Source: Thermococcus paralvinellae (GTDB lineage: Archaea > Methanobacteriota_B > Thermococci > Thermococcales > Thermococcaceae). Taken from it: 64,000 bases of DNA. Positions 18,495 to 28,480 of the stretch are shown piece after piece (positions within the stretch are counted from its first letter, which is position 1; each line of letters opens with the position of its first letter). The notes below the pieces were generated by a model, which was not told where the DNA came from, ran no database searches, and saw only the letters and a list, made by a program, of their open reading frames with translations. The stretch is from positions 806,001-870,000 of the forward strand of contig NZ_CP006965.1 of NCBI RefSeq assembly GCF_000517445.1, written 5' to 3'. Position numbers and translations under genes: made by a program.

Positions 18495-18505
18495 GTTTTT
18501 AAAGG
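18495..18505. promoter_or_regulatory. Shared TATA element for divergent argS and lplB-like genes
   Basis: The near-symmetrical GTTTTTAAAGG (18495-18505) is the only TATA-like element between the two genes. It lies about 36 bases from both start codons (18464 minus, 18537 plus), giving short leaders with GTGAGG and GGTGG ribosome binding sites. It can read as TTTTTAAAG in one direction and CTTTAAAAAC in the other. Confidence 0.45.
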
Positions 18506-18509
18506 TTAA

Positions 18510-20480
<1,971 letters not shown>

Positions 20481-20915
20481 TTATAAAAAGGGCTTTCCAG
20501 TGTTTACTTCAATTTTTTGTTTTCTTTCACTTGTTAATATCACTGTCCCAACCCCTATTAAAATCACAGAAATTGCATATTCTATAGCTGAAGGATGTTG
20601 CCTAAGTTCGGCATAAACTATGCATTCTTGATCGCTTTCAACTTCTATTAGATGTTCACCCCTAAACCTTGCAGAATAAGTTTTGAATTCTCCAACTTTC
20701 TCTCCATCGATTTTTACTGTAAATGGTGTATCAGAGGTCAGCCTCACTGAAATATCACCATTCAAATAAAGAGCATCCGTAAACTGGTTGTTTTTATTTA
20801 ATACCATTTGTTCATGTGAACCATATTCCCTTACAAGCATTGGATATAAAGTAAGGAGAAACACCAAATACAAAAAGCCGCACAATAAGATCGATACACC
20901 TAGAAGTTTTCTCAT
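20481..20915 (-). CDS. Membrane protein of unknown function
   Basis: 144 aa from the ATG at 20915, which follows GGTGAG (an upstream in-frame ATG at 20939 precedes this site). It has one hydrophobic segment near residues 4-25 and another near 110-128, with about 85 residues between them on one side of the membrane. The enclosed part is beta-rich (LYLNGDISVRLTSDTPFTVK). No family was recognised. Confidence 0.55.
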   Translation of the reverse strand: MRKLLGVSILLCGFLYLVFLLTLYPMLVREYGSHEQMVLNKNNQFTDALYLNGDISVRLTSDTPFTVKIDGEKVGEFKTYSARFRGEHLIEVESDQECIVYAELRQHPSAIEYAISVILIGVGTVILTSERKQKIEVNTGKPFL

Positions 20916-21032
20916 GCTCTCACCTATTTTGATTATCATTATTTGTCTATATAACTTTTACTCAAAAATCGAGTATTACTGAAATTTGGAAAACCCTAAA
21001 TAGAACAAAAACTAAAGGAATACGGTGAGTTT

Positions 21033-21917
21033 ATGAAAGGTGTGATAGTCCCGTTGGTTACTCCGTTTAATGAAGACTATTCACTGGATTTCCAGGCTTT
21101 AGAGGAGCACATAAACTACCTCCAAAGAGTCGGGGTTCATGGAATTTTTATAAACGCAACTACTGGAGAATTCACGAGCTTAACCAAAGAAGAAAGAAAG
21201 CTCCTAGCTGAAAAAGGACGGGAACTTGTGAACGCATCGTTTTACCTAGTAGGAACGGCCTCAACAAACACTTTTGAAGTTATAGAGCTCACAAGACACG
21301 CTGAAGATATTGGGGCAGATTACGCAGTGATCGCTCCACCATACTACTGCCCCTTAAATGACGAAGCCCTCTTCACTCATTATTCACTGATTGCTGAGAA
21401 ATCAGACATTCCAATAATTCTCTACAACATTCCAAGTTGCGCGAATCCTCTGAGTGTCCCACTGATAAAAAAGCTAGCCCTTGAGTATGATAACATAGCT
21501 GGAATTAAAGAAACAATAGACAGCATAAGCCATGTGAGAGACGTTATCTTTGAGGTTAAAGGAGAGAGAAAAGACTTTAAAGTGTTTACTGGTTTGGATC
21601 ATCACTTCCTAAACACACTAATTCTGGGAGGCGATGGTGGAATAATGGCGTGTGCAAACTTTGTTCCTGAAATTCATCTCAAGCTTTTCAAGGCATTTGA
21701 AGAGAAAAAGCCCGAGATGTTTGAATATGCCAAAAAACTGGCAAAACTTTCCCAGATTTACAGCTTGGCATCTTCCTTTGGCTCTGCAATAAAGATTGCA
21801 ATGCAACTTAGAGGATTTTCAATAAAGCCAGTATTGAGACCTCCATATGTGATGGATGGAAAGGAAACAAGGGATAGAATAAAAGAGCTTCTAGCTTCAC
21901 TGGAGCTTATACCTTAA
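21033..21917 (+). CDS. DapA/NAL family aldolase
   Basis: 294 aa TIM-barrel lyase. Family residues: the [10 protein letters not shown] loop, the tyrosine of ILYNIPS and the Schiff-base lysine in AGIKETIDS. The family includes dihydrodipicolinate synthase, KDG aldolase and N-acetylneuraminate lyase. Thermococcales are thought to make lysine through the LysW route, so a 2-keto-3-deoxy sugar acid is at least as likely a substrate; the sequence alone does not decide. ATG with GGTGAG. It overlaps the convergent aRF1 gene by 21 bp. Confidence 0.8.
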   Translation: MKGVIVPLVTPFNEDYSLDFQALEEHINYLQRVGVHGIFINATTGEFTSLTKEERKLLAEKGRELVNASFYLVGTASTNTFEVIELTRHAEDIGADYAVIAPPYYCPLNDEALFTHYSLIAEKSDIPIILYNIPSCANPLSVPLIKKLALEYDNIAGIKETIDSISHVRDVIFEVKGERKDFKVFTGLDHHFLNTLILGGDGGIMACANFVPEIHLKLFKAFEEKKPEMFEYAKKLAKLSQIYSLASSFGSAIKIAMQLRGFSIKPVLRPPYVMDGKETRDRIKELLASLELIP

Positions 21918-23144
21918 GAATGCTCCCAGTCCACCAAAGGCCTTATAGAACTGCTGTCCTTCCTCGGTGTCAAGCGAAATGATTTCAACGTTAGCCCCTA
22001 TTTCTTCTGCCATTTTTATTAGCTCCTCGGCAACATCCCACTTCTCAAAGCTGATGTTCTGACTTCCGCACTTTGGACATGTCTTAAGTTTCCTCTTGTA
22101 AACTTCAAACTCCTGCTCGCTCATTGTTTTAAGCTCTTCCCAACCACAGTTGTTACATTTAGCTTTGACTCTAACTTTGTCGTATCCTTCGCTTATCAAT
22201 AATGTATCAACGGCTCCAAGCTCCAAAGCCTTTCTAACTTCCTTTTCACCATAAGTTATCAGTCCAGTGTCTTTAACTAGGTGTCTGAAGAAGTCCTGAA
22301 CAAGCTTTTTCTCCTTAATTGCTTCATGTTCTGATAGAATATCGCTTGCCTTTTCAACAAGTTCCCTCAGTCCATATTCTCCATGATAGCTGATGTCGAC
22401 TACTCCAATTATCTTTTTCCTGAGTTCATGATGGAGGTAGTCCCCTTCAACAAACTCCTCTTTTGTTGGTCCGGGACCACCAATAATTATCCCTTTGAGC
22501 TCTCCTTTCTCTAGAAGAGGGAGAAATGCCTTATTAGCATGCTCTCCAATCCTTTTCATGAATTCGTGAGTCTCCTGCTCTCTAATTCTCTCGTATCTTC
22601 TTGCAGACTGACCACCGGCTCTGGTCTTTCCTGGAACGTTGGATGTGAGTTCATCAACAACTTCAATTCTCTTTCCTCTGAGGATCCCTATAGTAGCCTC
22701 GTTTTTCTCAACTGTTATAAGACCATAAGCCTCTTTAACACGAAGCATTTCTTCCAATGGTTCTGTAACAAAAGTCTGATCACATCGATATAGTCTAACT
22801 TTTAGAGGCTCTGGTGGAATAATTGCAAATACCCTGATGTCGCTAACTCCTTCTTGCTCGCTCACGTTTCCGACAAACAAAGCTAGCCCAGTTGGTGGTG
22901 TCTGTTTGTAGAGTTTCAAGTGCTGCATTGCCCTTTCCAAAGCCCCAAGGACATTCTTTCGAGTTGATTTTGACTTAATATTCTGGGCGGTTCCATACTC
23001 TTCCCTAAGCTGCTGCATGACTTTATTGAGATCATAACCTGCGGGGATATACAGAGAGACAAGCTCAGTTGCTCGCCCTCTAAATTTTTTCAATTCCTCA
23101 ACCTTTTTCTTCAATTCATACATTTCAGCTGAAGTGTGAGACAT
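21897..23144 (-). CDS. prf1: Peptide chain release factor aRF1
   Basis: 415 aa. Reads all three stop codons and triggers peptide release; paralogue of Pelota, recycled by ABCE1 (also in this window). Motifs: NIKS in [12 protein letters not shown] (stop-codon decoding), the universal GGQ in [13 protein letters not shown] (peptidyl-tRNA hydrolysis), and a C-terminal zinc ribbon-like CNNCGWEEL...CPKCGS. The ATG at 23144 follows GAGGTGAT; two further in-frame starts (GTG 23153 and the ATG after it) overlap that ribosome binding site. Confidence 0.95.
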   Translation of the reverse strand: MSHTSAEMYELKKKVEELKKFRGRATELVSLYIPAGYDLNKVMQQLREEYGTAQNIKSKSTRKNVLGALERAMQHLKLYKQTPPTGLALFVGNVSEQEGVSDIRVFAIIPPEPLKVRLYRCDQTFVTEPLEEMLRVKEAYGLITVEKNEATIGILRGKRIEVVDELTSNVPGKTRAGGQSARRYERIREQETHEFMKRIGEHANKAFLPLLEKGELKGIIIGGPGPTKEEFVEGDYLHHELRKKIIGVVDISYHGEYGLRELVEKASDILSEHEAIKEKKLVQDFFRHLVKDTGLITYGEKEVRKALELGAVDTLLISEGYDKVRVKAKCNNCGWEELKTMSEQEFEVYKRKLKTCPKCGSQNISFEKWDVAEELIKMAEEIGANVEIISLDTEEGQQFYKAFGGLGAFLRYKLQ

Positions 23145-23225
23145 GAGCATCACCTCAAAACCGCTCTCGCTAACGACTTAAAAGAATTCGAATTTATAAA
23201 GATTTGGTCATAAAAAGGCAAAAGG

Positions 23226-23462
23226 CTAGATAAAAGACAATACCAACAAAATGAAAACTCCAACAACTCCACCCACAGCTATTATCAGAAGATTAATGAG
23301 GTTCAGTTCAATATGAGCAACGCCGAGGAAATTAATTATTCCCACCAAAATCAATCCCACTATTGTGTTCACTGCCATCCATTTTAATATTGCCAATGTC
23401 AGTTTCAAAATTAAATAACCTGCCAAGATAAGAAAAATTAAAAGTATGAACCATTCAAACAT
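23226..23462 (-). CDS. BofA-like small membrane protein
   Basis: 78 aa from the ATG at 23462 with GGGGGAT upstream. Almost entirely hydrophobic, three segments, with the pattern AVNTIVGLILVGIINFLG followed by INLLIIAVGGVVGVFILL. This resembles the BofA family (pro-sigmaK processing inhibitor), common in archaea with unknown role. In Bacillus BofA restrains an intramembrane site-2 protease; a site-2 protease is encoded at 32232-33458, but a link is only a guess. Confidence 0.55.
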   Translation of the reverse strand: MFEWFILLIFLILAGYLILKLTLAILKWMAVNTIVGLILVGIINFLGVAHIELNLINLLIIAVGGVVGVFILLVLSFI

Positions 23463-23553
23463 TTTTATCCCCCAATACCTATTAATGGATTGAAGGTTAA
23501 AGCTTTTTTGCATAGTTAACTTTAAAACTTCAACATAGAGGTTAGTTTAGGCA

Positions 23554-23610
23554 ATGAAGAGAGCGAATTGCACTGAAGGGTGATGAACCTCCACTGCGGA
23601 GCCTTTCAGA
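23554..23610 (+). ncRNA. Candidate C/D box small RNA in the mazG leader
   Basis: C-like box ATGAAGA (23554-23560), exactly 12 nt of guide, D' box CTGA (23573-23576), 3-nt spacer, C' box GTGATGA (23580-23586), 20 nt, then CAGA (23607-23610) in the D position. The 12-nt first guide and short D'-C' spacer are typical of archaeal 2'-O-methylation guides. The outer boxes both deviate at the position of the kink-turn U-U pair. A TATA element CTTTAAAAC (about 23520-23528) would start transcription near 23550, right at the C box. The element ends ten bases before the mazG start. Confidence 0.4.
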
Positions 23611-23619
23611 GGTGATAAG

Positions 23620-23910
23620 ATGGAAATTAAAGAATTCCAACAGATGATAAAAAACATATACTTTCACAGGGATTCAAAGAGGGGACTAGAGAGAACTTTC
23701 TTATGGTTTGTTGAAGAAGTTGGTGAGCTAGCTGAAGCTTTAAGAAAAGAAAAACAAGAAAATATAGAGGAGGAATTTGCTGATGTTCTTGCATGGCTTG
23801 TGAGTTTAGCAAATTTGGCTAATGTTGACCTTGAAAAAGCAGCCCTAAAGAAGTATCCAAATAGGTGCCCCTATTGTGGAAAGAATCCATGTGAGTGTGA
23901 GAAGGAGTAG
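23620..23910 (+). CDS. MazG-like nucleotide pyrophosphohydrolase
   Basis: 96 aa. Short MazG-type all-alpha NTP pyrophosphatase, with metal-binding acidic residues in WFVEEVGELAEALR and EEEFADVLAWL. It would hydrolyse non-canonical or excess NTPs to NMP and PPi. An added C-terminal cysteine cluster, CPYCGKNPCECEKE, looks like a small metal-binding knuckle, not part of the core fold. The start ATG follows GAGGTGAT; the leader overlaps the candidate C/D box RNA. Confidence 0.8.
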   Translation: MEIKEFQQMIKNIYFHRDSKRGLERTFLWFVEEVGELAEALRKEKQENIEEEFADVLAWLVSLANLANVDLEKAALKKYPNRCPYCGKNPCECEKE

Positions 23911-24002
23911 CACTACACCTTTGATTACCTTTTTAACTTAAAAAGAAATATTAAGAATCATGAAATAGAGAGATCTAGAATTCCTCTAAAGGTGACAAAA
24001 TT

Positions 24003-26231
24003 ATGAGGAATAAAAAAGAAGTCACATACTTTTCTGTTATAGCAATATTCTATTTGCTTACGCGATTATATCTAACCTTAACTTATTTTGATGAATATTT
24101 TGATTATGACGAAGGGACATATCTTTTAATCGCCAGACTAATAAATTGGGGATATCTACCATATAGAGACATCTTTGCTGTGCATCCGCCTCTCTATTAC
24201 TACACATTAGCATTGATTTTGAGAATGTTTGGAGACAATTATATCATTGGACGACTATTTTCCGTATTTCTAGGTTTTGCATCACTAATAATTGCCTACT
24301 ATGTTGGAAAAGAAGTGAGAAACGAGAGATTGGGAATAATACTTGCTGGATTTTTGGCTATGAACCCTACTTTACTTCTCACGAACTTTTTAGCAGTACA
24401 GGAAACATTTATAGAATTTTTTGCTCTTATTTCGCTCTATTGTCTTATCAGATATCTAAAGACAGAAAAAAAGCACTATGCATATTTGTCTCTATTCTTA
24501 GCAGGTCTTGGGTCTACAGTTAAATTTACAATAATACCCCATGCCATCTCTATTTATCTAGCATTGTTAATTTTCAGGAACAAAAACATTTATAGGTATT
24601 TATTAAAAGCAAAACAGATTATCGTGAATAAAGAACAAATAAAGATAATTACGATAACATATGTCCTAATGACCTTAGTTGTATCCTCTTTTCTTGTTAT
24701 ATTCCCAACAAAAGCAACTAAAGATATAATGGTTGTACCTGGATTTTGCAGGATGGATAATTTTTATCAAACTCTCCCTTCACTTCTTTTAATTTCAATA
24801 TGGTTCATTTTTACAGCAATGTCGTTTAGGATAAAATTTGTTAATGCTTTTTTGGAAATTATGTCTCTAATAATTAATGATACAAAGGAAATTTTAAAAT
24901 ATGGTCTTATGATACTTCTGCCGAAGATTATTGTAGAGGGATTACTTGGATTAGTGAGCACAACCCAATATGTTAACCAAACATACCTGCTCCAAGGTGC
25001 AAGAATGTGGCCAGTATTTAATTTCTTTTGGTATATTGGGGAGGTTTTTAATGATGTGTTTTCTAAGAGATTTGATGATTTACTTTTTAGGTTTCCTATT
25101 ATCCTTTTGGTGTTATTTGTTTTGATAGCTAGTTTATTTAAAATTGATTCATCAAAAAATGCAATTCGTGGAAAGTTAGTAATTTTGTTCTTAATCAACT
25201 TTTTTGTATATTTCTTTATGTCTCCCATAGTCCCATTTGAGAAATTCCTCATCCCAATGTGGATAATTTTGTACATAATATTGCTCGATTTTCTTTTAGG
25301 TAGTGGGTTATCAAAAAGACAAGCTATAGCTTTTATATTAGCTGGCATTTTGTTCCTCTCGATTGCTGATTTTGGAATTATATACCGGTATTCCGAACAG
25401 AGAGTTATAATCCGGAAATATGGTAATCATTCAAAGGAATTAAGAGATGAATTAGAACTGTACTTGAGGGAAAATTATACTATAAAAGGAAAAGTTTATT
25501 CTGCGAATCCTATGAATACGTATTATCTGAACTTAGGTACGGCTCCAAGGTACTTGGATCTATATGGCCTAGCCGTGCTTAAAGAGTTAAATGCCTCACA
25601 ATTTTTCAAGATTTTAAAACAAGAAAATATCACCCACTTTATCTGTAGTACCTGGTGCTACATAACATGGCCAAGCAAAAACCTCAACAACATTTTGCGC
25701 TCTCTCTTAAGAACTTTACCAAGTAACTACACTCTTTTATATGGCAGTTCTTATGAAAATGGAGATACTATTGAGCTATATAGCCTTGAGAAAAATAATT
25801 CTACAATTACAATAAAGCCATATTTCGGGACTCTTTTACTGATAGTTGAGGGGAAATATATTGGGAAGATGTATGTAGAGGATAACAAGATGGTGTATAA
25901 TTTCAAAACAACTGTTTCTCAGCTTAACGAGAACAAATATAAAATTATCCAATATTCAGCCAATAAAAATAAAAAACATGAATTTATGGCAAAGATTAGG
26001 AGTAATGGAGTTATATTCTATTTTAAGAATTCAACAACAATATTAGTAAAGTTCTTATCTCCAATAGCTGTGTTAAATCAGACTAGAGAGACAAAAAGTG
26101 CTGATGGTGTAATTCTCATTATAGGAGATCGAAAAATAAAAATATATGGAGAAGATCTAGAGATTACGAAAATATCTAGAACAAAAATTAGAATACATGG
26201 AACAACTCTAATATTGCAGGAGGAATGGTAA
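24003..26231 (+). CDS. GT39/ArnT-like membrane glycosyltransferase (copy 1)
   Basis: 742 aa. About 10-12 hydrophobic segments up to about residue 460, then a soluble C-terminal part of about 280 residues. The first outer loop has FDYDEGTYLLIARLI and GYLPYRDIFAVHPPLYYY, the acidic-loop signature of the dolichyl-phosphate-mannose mannosyltransferase (PMT/ArnT, GT39) group. It probably transfers a sugar from a lipid carrier to a surface acceptor. AT-rich codon use is stronger than in the flanking housekeeping genes, suggesting a variable region. ATG with AAGGTGA. First gene of a three-gene operon. Confidence 0.75.
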   Translation: MRNKKEVTYFSVIAIFYLLTRLYLTLTYFDEYFDYDEGTYLLIARLINWGYLPYRDIFAVHPPLYYYTLALILRMFGDNYIIGRLFSVFLGFASLIIAYYVGKEVRNERLGIILAGFLAMNPTLLLTNFLAVQETFIEFFALISLYCLIRYLKTEKKHYAYLSLFLAGLGSTVKFTIIPHAISIYLALLIFRNKNIYRYLLKAKQIIVNKEQIKIITITYVLMTLVVSSFLVIFPTKATKDIMVVPGFCRMDNFYQTLPSLLLISIWFIFTAMSFRIKFVNAFLEIMSLIINDTKEILKYGLMILLPKIIVEGLLGLVSTTQYVNQTYLLQGARMWPVFNFFWYIGEVFNDVFSKRFDDLLFRFPIILLVLFVLIASLFKIDSSKNAIRGKLVILFLINFFVYFFMSPIVPFEKFLIPMWIILYIILLDFLLGSGLSKRQAIAFILAGILFLSIADFGIIYRYSEQRVIIRKYGNHSKELRDELELYLRENYTIKGKVYSANPMNTYYLNLGTAPRYLDLYGLAVLKELNASQFFKILKQENITHFICSTWCYITWPSKNLNNILRSLLRTLPSNYTLLYGSSYENGDTIELYSLEKNNSTITIKPYFGTLLLIVEGKYIGKMYVEDNKMVYNFKTTVSQLNENKYKIIQYSANKNKKHEFMAKIRSNGVIFYFKNSTTILVKFLSPIAVLNQTRETKSADGVILIIGDRKIKIYGEDLEITKISRTKIRIHGTTLILQEEW

Positions 26232-26233
26232 CA

Positions 26234-28480
26234 ATGAATATCACTAAATTCAAAAAAATCGAATTGTTTGCAATTTTAACAATTTATGTGGTTCTAAGAT
26301 TGCCCCTCTTGACTGTTATGAATGAATACTGGGACTATGATGAGGGAACATATCTGTTGATTGGGAAACTTATAACTCAAGGTTATTTACCATATAGAGA
26401 TATTTTCGCTGTTCACCCCCCAGGTTATTATTACCTCCTAGCTCTCTGGATGAAAATATTTGGCTTCAGTTACATTGTAGGAAGAAGCTTGTCTCTCTTT
26501 TTGGGTGGTATTTCTGTAGTTATTGCATATCTCCTAGGAAAAGAAGTTAAAGATGAAAAGCTTGGCTTTGTCTTGGCCTTAATTATTGCCCTGGATCCTA
26601 TGCTCCTCCATGTAAACACTTTGGCAATGATTGAAAATGGTTTTGAACCAGTAATCCTAGCTTCCCTTTACTATTTTGCAAAATTTTTAAAGAGCGAAAA
26701 GGATAAGTACGCAAACTACTCCCTTTTGCTAGCAGGCTTTGCAACAACGATAAAGTTCACTGCAGCCCCGTTTGCTGCTGGATTGTTCCTAACAATCTTA
26801 TTCTACAGACTTCAAGAGCTATGGGAATATATTAACAGCTTTTTAAGTGTGATTTTTAACAAACGCCAGGTATTTATCCTCCTTTCAAGCTTCACAATTA
26901 TGACAATTATTGTGACTCTAATAATTTCGCTCTTTCCAAGTGACCTTAATAGAAAGCTTTTTGTTGTCCCAATACTTCACAAAATTCCCTTAGTCTGGAC
27001 TGTTATTTCTGTTGCAATATTCCTGTTAATTTGGGGGTTTTTAACCCTATATGCTTACGACATCTCCTATGTTCAAAAAGTGATTAGAACTATAGTATTG
27101 GTTGTTTCAAACTTCAAAACTGTGCTAACTCTTGCTTTTTGGATCCTTTTGCCAAAGTTATTAGTTGAAGGAACCTTGGGAATTCTCGTAAGTCCCAATT
27201 ATCTCTCTCAAACTTATGGTATTCAAGGAAGCAGATACCCACCAATTTTAAACTTTTTTGATTTTCTTAGTGATAAGATGGAAGCCATTAAAGTAAACGA
27301 ACCTGAGTTTTTGCTCTTTGACTTATTAATTATCATAATCCTTGCAGTTTTGTTCTTTAAGTTTGTAATGGATAAAAAAAGCGAGCAAGACAAGATACTT
27401 AACGGCTTTGCGTTCCTATTTGTGGCAAGTCTGGGCATTTATACAATTATACCTACTATTATGAATACAAGGTTCCTTATTCCAACGCTTTTAACACTTT
27501 ATACTCTCTCGGCTTATTATATATCAAAACTTAATTTCACACGAAAACAATTTGTGTCAATTTTCATTCTTTCAATACTTGTCCTTTCTCTTGCTGATAT
27601 ATCTTTAGCATTCGTCCAGCCAAGGGGTAAGTTAAAACTTGCATCAACACCTCATGCTAAAGAGCTCAGAGATTCTCTAAAAGAATATCTTATGAAAGTT
27701 CCACTAGATGGAATCATTTATGGGGTCAGTCCAATGGAAAACTTTTACTTGGGATTAGACACTGTGCCATATTATGTTGACAACTTTGGGTTAATTTTAG
27801 CAGGAATGAACTCAAGTGAACTTTTAGAAAGAATTAAAGAGAATGGGACAAAGTATGTAATTGTCAACACCTGGGTTTATGCTTTTACTTCCGAAAATAA
27901 GCTCAGAGGTGAATATCTAAAGCTTGTGAAAAATTTAAGGGCAAATTATTCTCTTGTATATGGTGATTCCTATGACAAAGGGGATGTCAAGGAGCTTTAT
28001 TTCATAGGAAAACTGAACCCTCAAAATCTAACATTCCGCAGTGGATGGGGCAAGCTTGAGCTTTTGGATGGAGATTTTAAACTGATTAATGTTTATCCTC
28101 AAATTGATAATGAAACATTCAACCACCGCTGTAAGGTCTTCCTTGCGGATAATGACGAATACTGGCTGAAATTTTATTCAAATAACTCAGAAACTTCCAT
28201 GAAACTCATCAAAAGAGGAAACATCGTTAGGATAAGAGACATTCCAAAAGACACGAAGTTTATAATCGAGTTCGAAGGAGTTAGCAAGATAGTGAAGGTT
28301 GGAAATGAAATGTACCCCATAGAGGTTTTATCAAAAAAGAATAATAAAGAAGTGACACTGTTTCCATTAAAGGGTGGGGAATTGAAAATCCTAGGCAACT
28401 TTATCATAGAGTCGATGGACAGTAATATCGTAGTAGAGGTGAAATCAAATGAAATTACGATTCAATTCCTTAAATCCTAA
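26234..28480 (+). CDS. GT39/ArnT-like membrane glycosyltransferase (copy 2)
   Basis: 748 aa, paralogue of the preceding protein. It has the same first-loop motif (WDYDEGTYLLIGKLI, then GYLPYRDIFAVHPPGYYY), the same later YLSQTYGIQGSRYPP segment (copy 1: YVNQTYLLQGARMWP) and the same soluble C-terminal part with ANYSLVYGDSYDKGD (copy 1: SNYTLLYGSSYENGD). The ATG at 26234 is ten bases after GGAGG; the in-frame ATG at 26225 is only one base from it. The gene arose by tandem duplication followed by divergence. Confidence 0.75.
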   Translation: MNITKFKKIELFAILTIYVVLRLPLLTVMNEYWDYDEGTYLLIGKLITQGYLPYRDIFAVHPPGYYYLLALWMKIFGFSYIVGRSLSLFLGGISVVIAYLLGKEVKDEKLGFVLALIIALDPMLLHVNTLAMIENGFEPVILASLYYFAKFLKSEKDKYANYSLLLAGFATTIKFTAAPFAAGLFLTILFYRLQELWEYINSFLSVIFNKRQVFILLSSFTIMTIIVTLIISLFPSDLNRKLFVVPILHKIPLVWTVISVAIFLLIWGFLTLYAYDISYVQKVIRTIVLVVSNFKTVLTLAFWILLPKLLVEGTLGILVSPNYLSQTYGIQGSRYPPILNFFDFLSDKMEAIKVNEPEFLLFDLLIIIILAVLFFKFVMDKKSEQDKILNGFAFLFVASLGIYTIIPTIMNTRFLIPTLLTLYTLSAYYISKLNFTRKQFVSIFILSILVLSLADISLAFVQPRGKLKLASTPHAKELRDSLKEYLMKVPLDGIIYGVSPMENFYLGLDTVPYYVDNFGLILAGMNSSELLERIKENGTKYVIVNTWVYAFTSENKLRGEYLKLVKNLRANYSLVYGDSYDKGDVKELYFIGKLNPQNLTFRSGWGKLELLDGDFKLINVYPQIDNETFNHRCKVFLADNDEYWLKFYSNNSETSMKLIKRGNIVRIRDIPKDTKFIIEFEGVSKIVKVGNEMYPIEVLSKKNNKEVTLFPLKGGELKILGNFIIESMDSNIVVEVKSNEITIQFLKS

